Origin: Antedon bifida | Taxonomy: Eukaryota > Echinodermata > Crinoidea > Comatulida > Antedonidae | DNA length: 64,000 nucleotides | NCBI GenBank assembly: GCA_963402885.1 | Contig: OY727097.1 | Coordinates: forward strand, 15,314,001 to 15,378,000 | Direction of reading: 5' to 3' | Part shown: positions 42,998 through 51,988 of the stretch, one piece after another | Layout of the letters: each line of letters starts with the position of its first letter | Numbering within the stretch: position 1 is the first letter of the stretch | Notes under the pieces: model-generated | Told to the model about the DNA's origin: nothing | Databases searched by the model: none | The model's input: only the letters and a program-made list of their open reading frames with translations | Position numbers and translations under genes: made by a program

Positions 42998-43192
42998 TGT
43001 AATATTCTTTAATACATGAGAGACGTTTCTAGTAACACAATGCTTTTATTCTCTAGTTATTCGACATCATTGTTATCACAATCATTCGTGAGGTCTTCTA
43101 TACTGAAGCCATGTTTTAGAGGTCTGTTGCCTTATGGGTATCCTACATACTATAGAGGGCGACATCATAATATATGGTGCCATCATATAACA
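42998..43192 (-). repeat. 5' LTR of the Gypsy element (195 bp)
   Basis: Full-length LTR, 7 bp longer than the 3' LTR and otherwise identical. It should carry the element's promoter; I see no convincing TATA box in so short a sequence. Confidence 0.95.
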
Positions 43193-43287
43193 CCTGTCAT
43201 TAATCATATACATTCTCGAGTTCGATGATATTGACTGTGTAATTTTCGTGTGGCAACACTCGCGTTCGCCGATAAATAAACAAAAGT

Positions 43288-43361
43288 CATCTACTGGATT
43301 TGAACTCGGGTGGAATTGTCACTCCATCGCAAGACAACGCTTCATGCGCTGCGCCACGGAA
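43288..43361 (-). other. tRNA-like box, copy 2
   Basis: Minus-strand counterpart of 38490-38562, with GGCGCAGCGCATGAAGCG in place of GGCGCAGCGGCGGAAGCG. B-box-like CGAGTTCAAATCC is unchanged. Confidence 0.5.
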
Positions 43362-43542
43362 GTTGCTTCAAGAAATTATTCATCTAAACTATTTAAACTA
43401 TGCATACATAGCGCCCTCATTTGTTATTAGTCCTCCCTAAATGTGATGAAACACCGTTTGTGATTGGTCAATACTCACGGTAGTAACCTAGTAACTAGTA
43501 CGCTCTAAACATCCGGTGATTCGGCTCCTCGAAGAGAAGACG

Positions 43543-43698
43543 ATGAATTGTTTATTCGGCCTACCTGATCATAATATTATTATTAATAGGCTTATTGATG
43601 GAAATTCTTCTGTTAATTTAAACGACCTAGGCCTAAGTGAATATTTTATTGCCAAGGAATCATTAATTAGTAATTATCTGTATATTATTCTTCGCAAG
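43543..43698 (+). CDS. Possible first exon carried by the element, copy 2
   Basis: Fifty-two codons from ATG at 43543 to the donor AAG|GTAAGG (43699-43704). Only one visible substitution separates it from copy 1 (DYN to DHN). Codons upstream to 43516 are also open (MIRLLEEKT) but copy 1 lacks that Met. Function unknown; see the entry at 38153-38308. Confidence 0.4.
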
Positions 43699-44005
43699 GT
43701 AAGGTGTCTAGGCAGGAGGCTTGTTTACATACAATACAAATACTATAGAATAGGAGGCCTAGCCTAGCTTCACCCAACCCAGCAGACTTGTTCTTGGCTA
43801 TATAATATAACAGATATCGCCTTTTATATCGGTAAAATATAAGATTTAACATCCCCTCGGGATGATATTATGTTCTCGGGGAATTATATATCCCTCAGCT
43901 GCCGCTTCGGGATATATATATTCCCTCGAACATAATATCATTCCCTCGGGGATGTCAAATCTTATATTTCACCTCTAAGCAGGCAATATCTGTATAATAC
44001 ATGGC

Positions 44006-44530
44006 TGCAGTCGCGTGCGTAAATTTGAGTTATTGTTTACTGACCGACCGACCGACCAACTGACCGAAATTGCTGAAAATGTTTTAAAATGTCCACATTT
44101 TTAAAAACATTTATATTTTCCCCCAAGTATTAAATAATATCCAGTATTAAATAATATCCAGTGTCAAAATAACGAAAAAATATGAATATGAGTTAGTGTT
44201 TACCGACTGTCCAACCGACCGAAATTGCTAAAAAGGTTAAAAAATGTTGAAAAATGTTTAAAAACATTTATATTTGCCTACAAGTATTAATATCCAGTGT
44301 CAAAATAACAAAAAAATATGAATATGAGTTAGTGTTTACTGACTGACCAACCGACCGAAATTGCTGAAAAAGTTAAAAAATGTTGAAAAATGTTTAAAAA
44401 CATTTATATTTGCCTACAAGTATTAATATCCAGTGTCAAAATAACGAAGAAATATGAATATAAGTTAGTGTTTACCGACCGACATAGTGAGCAATAGAGT
44501 CGCGTTTGCACGCAACTCAAAGTTGCATAT
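44006..44530 (+). repeat. ACCG repeat with three tandem units of about 140 bp
   Basis: It starts ATGGCTGCAGTCGCGTGCGT. Then the block GAGTTAGTGTTTACCGAC, (CCGACCGAAATTGCT), TGTTGAAAAATGTTTAAAAA, TTGCCTACAAGTATTAAT and AAATATGAATAT is repeated at about 44030, 44190, 44325 and 44460. It ends GTCGCGTTTGCACGCAACTC. Related single copies lie at 20903 and 31945. Confidence 0.8.
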
Positions 44531-44667
44531 AAATGGTCGGATATGTGCTGTGTACATATAGGTATTTGCCAATTTTCTTTTGTTTACTTAACCAACTTTG
44601 ATTAGCCACTGACAGTTATTCTTTGTAATTTATTGACTTTATATTTTCTTTTTGTAACAATTCACTC
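44531..44667. other. Right interior of the 9.5-kb element
   Basis: A short AT-rich stretch with nothing recognisable, between the ACCG array and the right terminal inverted repeat. Confidence 0.4.
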
Positions 44668-45390
44668 TACCTGATGATGTGCTATGCCCAAAACATGTTT
44701 TAAGGCAGAGTTAAAACTTTTTTTTTACCTACATTATTCATATCCTCTGCCTATGCAGCTCTTTGATTTTTTAAGTTTTCAATAAATTAACTTACTTCCG
44801 AGCATTTGAGGGCAAACTGTTGTATTAGACTAAATAGAAATGTATATGTTCCAAACAATATGACACCAAAAGTAATGCTCTACGACAAATATTTCTTGAG
44901 ATACGGTAAAGAGATATGAATAGGTCAATAAGAGGTCAATAACCTCACTTCCGGTCATTTTGGGATAAAATATTTCATTACACCAAATAAAAATATGCAT
45001 GTTCTGAAGAATTTGGGCCTAACCTTAATTCTCTATGACAAGCCATTACCGAGATATGATAAGACCAGGTCAAAGGTCAAACTGCCAGAAACTGTAGTAG
45101 TGGCCATTTTTTGACAAAATTTTCTGTTAGAGCAAATAGGAATGTATATATTGTGAACTATTTGACACCAAAATCGATACTCTACGACAGGCGGTTACAA
45201 AGTTATAGACCAATTTAAAATGGCAGCCATTTTGGACGCCATCTTGGATTTCTCGGAGAGCACAAGGAGGATTTTTTGGGACTTTTAGTATGATGTTCCA
45301 ATCATAGTTCTCGACCTTTCCTGAAAAAATTAGCTTGTTACCAGAAATTTCCGGGTCTGCCTATACTTATGAACTAATTCTCTTGGACTA
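44668..45390 (-). repeat. Right terminal inverted repeat of the 9.5-kb element
   Basis: Inverted partner of 35906-36617. It has about 10 extra bases near the outer end (TGCCTATACTTATGAA). AGGTCAAAGGTCA at 45067-45079 is the conserved DR1 motif. Confidence 0.88.
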
Positions 45391-45613
45391 TAATCAGATT
45401 TAGAAGAGGAAACTTTTGTCACTTTTTATGGTACATGTAAAAAAAAAACTGTGGGCAAAAAATATTGCACGAGGTCCGATGGTATGCGTGACTGTGTTTA
45501 AATAATTGCTTTCAATTTTAAATTTTTTTTATTTAAAGTTCAGTATAAGTCTATATTTATCGGCTAAATTTTATCATAGAACATTTATACGAACCGCGAA
45601 CGTATGATGTACC
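45391..45613. other. Right flank, continuation of the interrupted repeat
   Basis: TAATCAGATTTAGAAGAGGA and GAGGTCCGATGGTATGCGTG continue the repeat that is intact at 5250-5400. No gene. Confidence 0.7.
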
Positions 45614-46203
45614 CACGCACAGTGGGCAAGAATCAAAATTGTGCCAAACGTCCAAAATGGTAAATGTGACAATCCAAACTTGTTAATATTGTGTTAGGAA
45701 AAGATATCTTAAATTATATAAATCCACTAATAATTTTATGTTTATGTAATTTTAATCGTGTCTTGTAACCATGGAAACTGTGAGAAACCATAAAATTTCA
45801 CTTAAAAAGAGCAAAAAAACAACAGTTTTGATAAATTCGCTGTTATTTTTTTCTAAAAAAAAGCAATGAATTTGATACTGCATGATATTTTTTTCTGTTA
45901 TTAATCATATTAGGCAGTAAAACTTTTAATTATTGCTTTATTTTGGGGTTAAAGGTCACCAAATGCACCAAATACAAAAAAATCGTATTTTTTAAATAAA
46001 AATAGTTTAGATTCACAAATTTACCAAAACTGTTGTTTTTACTCTTTTTAAGTGAAATTTACCAAATATAAGCCTAACATTATTAGTGGATTTATATAAT
46101 TTAAGATATCTTCTTCCTAATACAATATTAAAAAGTTTGGATTGCCACATTTACCATCTTTGGACTTTTGACACACTTTGAATTGATTCTGGCCCACTGT
46201 GCT
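45614..46203. mobile_element. MITE with inverted repeats of about 130-150 bp
   Basis: GCACAGTGGGC at 45614 and GCCCACTGTGC at 46203 are perfect inverted ends. Farther in, GGTAAATGTGACAATCCAAA, GATATCTTAAATTATATAAA and TCCACTAATAAT are mirrored on the right. An inner pair, TTTCACTTAAAAAGAG and CTCTTTTTAAGTGAAA, is also inverted. No coding capacity. CAGTGGGC ends resemble some hAT elements, but no 8-bp duplication is visible. Confidence 0.75.
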
Positions 46204-46491
46204 ACGGGCCAAGAGGTATTAATTTTATTATTCTAATTTTTTTTAATCGGTAATCGTGACACTTTATAACTTGTTGTTGTATATGATGTGCCATGCCAGC
46301 GTGCGCGATATTGGTACATGCTACGTTTTAGGCGTTGGAGTAGTAAACAACCTAATGAAAGTGACAGTGGGTCTGTTTCTGCTGAAAAAATAATCGATTT
46401 TTCCTAAGTACCACAAACCACAGAATTGACCGCGTTGCAACTGAACATTTTCTCCGACGTTGGTAATGGTAATCGCTATTAAAAAAACACG
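46204..46491. other. Unrecognised spacer
   Basis: I see no gene, repeat or site that I can support between the MITE and the next foldback element. Confidence 0.4.
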
Positions 46492-46497
46492 TAATCC

Positions 46498-47523
46498 TAC
46501 GAAAGCCCATTAATGCCATTTTAAGTATATGTTTTTCGAACGTAATCCGTTCAAACGAATTAGTAATCCGTTCAAACGAATTGCAACACTGCAACAAGTG
46601 CCATTTAAAGTATATGTTGTAATTCGTTTGAACGGATTATTAATCCGTTCAAACGAATTACGAATTTGTTTAAACAGATTAATAATCTGTTTAAACAAAT
46701 TAGTTCAAACGGATTAGTAATTTGTTTAAACGGATTACTAATTTGTTCAAACGAATTACTAATTCGTTCAAACGAATTAGTAATCCGTTTAAACAAATTA
46801 TTAATTTGTTTAAACGGATTACTAATTATACTATTATTATTAAACGGATTACAGATTATTAATCTGTTTAAACAAATTAGTAATTCGTTTGAACGGATTA
46901 GTAATCTGTTAAAACGAATTAGTAATCCATTGAAACGAATTGCAACATATAAAAACAAGTGCCATTTAAAGTATATGTTGTAATTTGTTTAAATATATTA
47001 ATAATCTGTTACGAATTAGGAATCCGTTCAAACGGATTAGTAAATTGTTTAAACGGATTACTAATTTGTTCAAACGAATTACTAATTTGTTTAAACAGAT
47101 TAATAATCTGTTCAAACGAACTGGGTATCCGTTCAAACGGATTAGTAATTTGTTTAAACGGATTACTGATTTGTTCAAACGAATTACTAATTCGTTCAAA
47201 CGGATTATTAATTTGTTTAAACGGATTACTAATTTGTTCAAATGAATTACTAATTCGTTCAAACAGATTAGTAATCCGTTTAAACAAATTAATAATTTGT
47301 TTAAATAAATTAATATATTTGTTTAAACAAATTACTAATCTGTTTAGTAAACGAATTACAACATATATTTTAAATGGCACTTGTTGTATATGTTGCAATT
47401 CGTTTGAACGGATTACTAATTCGTTTGAACAGATTATTAATCCGTTCAAACGAATTACTAATTCGTTAGAACGGATTACGTTCGAAAAACATATACTTAA
47501 AATGGCATTAATGGGCTTTCGTA
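46498..47523. mobile_element. Foldback-like element with 21-bp palindromic array
   Basis: The ends TACGAAAGCCCATTAATGCC, ATTTTAAGTATATG and GTTTTTCGAACGTAATCCGT are mirrored exactly at 47470-47523. TAATCC lies directly outside on both sides (46492-46497 and 47524-47529). The interior is an array of about 21-bp units of the form ATTAGTAATCCGTTCAAACGA, itself nearly palindromic. It is interrupted three times by a block containing AAGTGCCATTTAAAGTATATG (46590, 46955) or its inverse (47360). These internal blocks resemble the element ends, so it may contain nested copies. No protein-coding gene. Confidence 0.85.
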
Positions 47524-47529
47524 TAATCC

Positions 47530-48404
47530 ATACCCACAACGCAGTTCAAGTTATGGAAGGCCGATGAGAGTTGGTTTGTTTACATCCTATCGCTGCCTAA
47601 AACTCTCACATGTAGGATTAAAAATTGAACTCTGACGTAAAGCTATATTATTTGTAAAATAAACATCTAGGCCTATTACCGTACCACATACAACAGAACA
47701 ATGATGTATTAATAAGGCCACGTCGGCGAGAAAGTTTGTTTCGCCGTTGGTTCTTCTACTCTAGGGCCTAGCTGGGCTATAATTTCTACCGAAAACAACA
47801 GGCCTAAAAAAGCACATGCAAAACATCGTTAGCCTGGACTGGGATGGATGTAACGGTGTACTTGTAACGTAGAATCCTGGAGTCTCTCGGTATAATTCTC
47901 TCTAATCGATTAAAAAAATAATCGGTTAATAACCGAATATTCCTGCTCAGCAGAAACAGGCCCAGTGGGTAGACTTGTAAAATGGAGTTGCGAATGAATT
48001 GCCGTTTCTTACAAAGGGAGCATACGTACCGCCTCTCGTAACTACGCATTTTGGTCCGTGGATGTGTATAGCATGGCCCTCGGATGTCGACGCGTGAGCT
48101 GGGCCAACTTCTAAATATAGTTACTGTATAAATGTTTCTTACAAAGGGACACCGCCAGACAAGTGCGTCCTATCACTAACGAGTAACTTGATTCACATTT
48201 TGGTCCTTGAAACTTTGATACAGCGCAGATATCGACACGTGAACCGCAATGAAAATGAGACGTTTTACTATAGTTACTAGAAATTATTTTGATAAAATAA
48301 ATTATTAAATATAATAATAAATATTAGTAGGGCTAATAATAATTTTTCTCAGAAATTATGAGGACGGCGCTTCTGCACACGTGACGGTTTATGAGTGAGA
48401 ATCA
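47530..48404. other. Segmental-duplication DNA without a gene
   Basis: About 48040-48400 matches 540-835 (ACGCATTTTGGTCC, ACAGCGCAGATATCGACACG). 47530-48040 is unrecognised. The frame 47804-48049 on minus has no recognisable domain. Confidence 0.5.
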
Positions 48405-48620
48405 ATAAGGCATTTATCGAAAATGCAGACCGTCTTAAAATTACTTGACATGTTTCGAGAAATCTATTCTCATCATCAGAACTGTAATCAAAGCCTAGAG
48501 TACTTGTATACGTACTACACAGTTGCGTTTAAATGAGTCAATAATTAGCATGAGAATAGATTTATCGAAACATGTCACGTAGTAATTTAAGACGGTCTGC
48601 ATTTTCATTACATGTCTTAT
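48405..48620. repeat. Hairpin MITE-like repeat, copy 2
   Basis: Paralog of 834-1040 with the same inverted ends (GGCATTTATCGAAAATGCAG and its complement). A LINE tail inserted just beyond it at about 48636. Confidence 0.75.
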
Positions 48621-48635
48621 GATATGTTATGGTCT

Positions 48636-48979
48636 AACCACTGTTAAGATTATTAAATCTTTGGAGGTGTGCTACAACAACTCATTGAGAATATTGCTAG
48701 GCTTTACCTAAGCACCGTAGTGCTAGTAATATGTTTGCCACGAGGAGAATTCCTTCTTTCTATGAGTATGTACGCAAGTGCGTCTATGGTTTTAGATTAA
48801 GAGTTGTTAATAGTGAAATCTGGTTAGGTGTACCATGAACTATTGTTCCGATATTCAAATCTCTACACTAAGTGTGAAAAAATCCTATTTTAGTTTGATT
48901 TTCCGGTTTTGTATTATTTGTTGTTGTATATATAGTATATATGGAATATTTATTCTGAAATAAAGTGATCAAATCAAAT
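48636..48979 (+). mobile_element. LINE 3' end, 5'-truncated
   Basis: Plus-strand codons read IKSLEVCYNNSLRILLGF and, after a frameshift, RSASNMFATRRIPSFYEYVR and KCVYGFRLRVVNSEI, the YNNSLR...RSAS.MF...IPSF block at the C-terminus of many invertebrate LINEs. The tail is AAATCAAATCAAATC. The copy at 1035-1062 runs straight from CTTATGATAT to TATTGATTATCAC without it. Confidence 0.8.
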
Positions 48980-51935
48980 CATATATTATTGATTCTCACT
49001 CGTAATTTTGGTGGTATTATATGTTTATGTAATTAATACACAGTGAAAAGGCTTATTTTAGTATCCTATAGTAATACATTTTTCTATATAATTTAAAGAG
49101 AAGATGGAATTTAAAATCAGTTACAAAAGCCGACGATACGAGAGAATTACATGTTTTAAAAAAACACCCACTTGTTATTTTTTAAATACATTGCACATCG
49201 GCGAGGTCCAATGGCATGCGTGACTGGCGAAACAACGCAACAAAAATGTTGGCTGAACAAAAATTGCATGTTTTGTTGTACTGTAGGCCTATCAGTAGGC
49301 CTACAATGAAACGTGTATTTTATGTACCCAACGGTACAAAGTTTCATACAATTTAATCGTAATACAGTAATTCAGCCTAGATCGTGAACATAATTCGTAC
49401 GCTTTTGCTGTAGCGTACGTATACACAGTACACGACGTACAGGTACCCGTCGGTAAACTTCGCCGGGGAAGTAACTATACGCATTTTGGTCCCTGGATGG
49501 AACAATTGTGTATTACGCGTAAACCGTGTATTCTACGATGCCACTGGATCGGTCACTTAATGATAATAATTTCTTTAATTTTCTAATTCATCATGTGTTT
49601 GTAATTACTACTTTAATTGTACTGATTGGAATAATTAATCAGTATTTAATAATGCTTGCCTTCTAATCAATGTTAGTTACATTGGAAACCTCATCCAAAT
49701 GATGCGATGTAAATCCACTCAACAATTTGTTGAATAGCAAGAGAAGACATGCGTCGGCTAATTCACTTGCTATTGTTTGTCTTTTTTTAACAATATTTTG
49801 ATGACGAAGCAACAGTTACTGTATAGTCAAAGTGACAATAGTTATAATAATTATTGTTTCAGATTTGTAATAATTACGTCAAGTATAGCCTCTTCCCTAG
49901 TAGCTATGTCAACTACTTGACTTGACTATTATTATTGGTATATGCACGGTTAAATCGCCTATGACACCAACACAAGCATAAAACAACTATATTCTACAAA
50001 TAAACATGTCAGGAATAGACAATGTATTCGCTTAGTATATAAATTATACCAATTTCTTTATGTAACTGCTGTTTTCAGTATGCTGCTATTTACGTACATG
50101 ATACAGCAACACCTTCCCCGTGAGATCATGTTTACGATAATATGTAAAAATAATGTTAAACATCAGAGATGTTATCTATCGGGTTGCCAGTTATATAGTA
50201 AAAACAAATAATACTAGAATATAAAAAGTACATAATGAAAAAAAATACAACTATACTCATTTTAAATCAATTGGAGCTCATCAGTCATACGTTGTAGTGA
50301 TTTTGGATTTGACACAAAAATTTTTAAAATATTTTAATTTGTTTTAAAAAAAGAGGCGTATAAAATTAATTTGCATGATTGATTTCTGTAATATAAATTC
50401 TGTAAAAGCATTGTTTCCAGTTAAAAATATGTAAAATGACAAGAATTTACTCATGGTTGTATGGTGGCGCCTTCCCACGTATCATTTAATCGCATCGCAT
50501 CCTATTACTATTGAAAACGAATTGAAACATTTTAACAAGCTTCTTATGATGGTCACACTCATCGTCAGATCTATGTATAGTAATGAGAAATATACAAACA
50601 ATGATGTTGTTGTGATGTCGTGGGTGGGTGTTAGGTGTGGCGGCGTTCATTCAGGGAGGCATTTGTTGGTAACATTAATTTTATAATAAAATAAATTCCC
50701 CTAGATATGAACAAGTACAACACTGTATTTGATATTATCAAGAAGTGATAACAGTAAATAATTGTATGAAAATACTTGGTAAATAAATAGATATAGCAGT
50801 CAATGAATTATTCAACAAATATAATTGTATTTGTGTTATAGGCCTAATACAGAATTGTGTGTATAAATATATGTGGCGTGGCGTTTATTAGATGATGGAG
50901 GTTGAATATTCCAAAGATGATTTATGGGGGAGAGGGCGTTTATGCAAATAAATGCGGTAGGCCTAATTGGTATAATCAATACATCAAATTCCAAATAATG
51001 ACAATCACTAGTGGGCCATTTCGGCATAAAGAATACGTTTTAAACGGCTTGCAACATGGGCCAAAGTATCTCGGGTCTTAACGGCGATACACATGCAGAT
51101 AGCGCGCAACCTGTTCAAACCTAACATCAACTCAACAACTTGGCTACCATTCGGCTATATCGAGATTTTACCTGATTTCAAATACATCTATGATTATGGC
51201 TATAATCAGTTCTCCCGATGTAGGCATAATATAATTTTTACCCTGTTTATGTTATTTAAAATTGTATATACTGATTTTACAATTTCCCTCGCAATATAAT
51301 TCGATGATGTTTTAATATAATTGATTTGTTGATCGTTTGTTTGCACAAACAAAAATGTGATGTGACGATATGGACATGATGATGTCATAGAACTACCATA
51401 TTTGGGCACATCACACTTTTTTTGTCAAACTAATTTTATAGTGTAGACAGAGCTTTAAATGTTACGCGTGGCCGTAAAAAAAGCAAAACAAACATTGGAG
51501 GGGAGAAAAAAACTCGGAAGGTGCAAAATATTATTAGTAAAACGCATAATAACATTGCAGTAATATTTATTAATTCATAAAGTTTATAAAATATTTAAAT
51601 TTTAAAAATTATTACAAAGTGCGACAGATAGTTATTACAAAGTGCGACAGCTCGATTACTACAAGTGCGACAGATAGTAATTATATGCGATGTGGCTTTT
51701 TTTTCAAGACAGTAGGCCTACTTATCAGGAATCGACCCTATTTATGTCCTTTCTTGACTTTCGGGATCATTAACTTTTTTTATAGTATTTTATAAATGTA
51801 AAACAAATAAGTGTTTCTTTGCCTGAAATGTAAACTTCATCCGGTAGTGCTAACTAGACTTAATGTAAACTAGAAAGCCACTCCGAGAGTGCATACCTCC
51901 GCCTACTGTAAAATTCTCCTACATAAGATTTCTCC

Positions 51936-51939
<4 letters not shown>
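48980..51939. other. Segmental-duplication DNA without a gene
   Basis: About 49000-49970 matches 1050-1930 and 49975-50420 matches 3620-4420, without the LINE. 50540-51090 matches 15930-16550. At 51610-51680 ATTACAAAGTGCGACAG is repeated three times. At about 51772 the sequence jumps from the equivalent of 17560 to the equivalent of 18140, so the ankyrin exon present in that copy is missing here. Confidence 0.6.

Positions 51940-51984
<45 letters not shown>
51940..51984. repeat. (AT)n microsatellite
   Basis: About 22 uninterrupted AT dinucleotides, followed by TTTGTGTGTGT. Confidence 0.95.

Positions 51985-51988
<4 letters not shown>

Larger units (their letters stand above)
38792..43192 (-). 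mobile_element. Gypsy-type LTR retrotransposon
   Basis: A 4401-bp element on the minus strand. Order in its own direction: 5' LTR (43192-42998), primer-binding site, gag, pol (protease, RT, RNase H, integrase), polypurine tract, 3' LTR (38979-38792). The LTRs run TGTTAT...TTACA and are identical apart from a 7-bp indel, so insertion was recent. The flanks (GGCTA on one side, CCTGT on the other) do not form a target duplication; both lie in copies of the foldback module, so the flanks were probably rearranged after insertion. Integrase is damaged, so it is non-autonomous. Confidence 0.93.
43193..44005 (-). mobile_element. Foldback module, right (inverted, shorter) copy
   Basis: Reverse complement of about 37856-38656 with small differences. 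It starts at CCTGTCATTAATCATATACA right after the LTR, so it lacks roughly 135 bp (38657-38791) that the left copy has at the equivalent end. It carries the second exon-like frame, the tRNA-like box and the long hairpin. Confidence 0.75.
35906..45390. mobile_element. 9.5-kb element with 0.7-kb terminal inverted repeats
   Basis: The outer ends are TAGTCCAAGAGCATTAGGG on the left and CTAATTCTCTTGGACTA on the right, perfect inverted repeats for the first 11 bp. TAA lies directly outside on each side (35903-35905 and 45391-45393), and the intact repeat at 5110-5290 (GCTTTAATCAG) is the matching empty site with one TAA. The inverted arms are about 712 and 723 bp. A 3-bp TWA duplication fits PIF/Harbinger, but the 0.7-kb arms are unusual and no transposase is visible, so the superfamily is open. 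Inside are a tRNA-Ala-like gene, two inverted foldback modules and a Gypsy element. Confidence 0.82.

Noticed and set aside
38422-43430. Paired 60-codon frames starting MWQHSRSPINKQ
   Set aside because: They are antisense to the tRNA-like box in the two foldback modules; repetition of the module explains their similarity.
45614-46203. hAT classification of the CAGTGGGC-ended MITE
   Set aside because: The ends are suggestive but the 8 bases on each side do not match, so the superfamily was left open.
46510-47567. Open frames up to 202 codons made of NGLLICSNELLIRSN or FKRITNLFK repeats
   Set aside because: They arise from a near-palindromic 21-bp array; six-frame openness is a property of the repeat.
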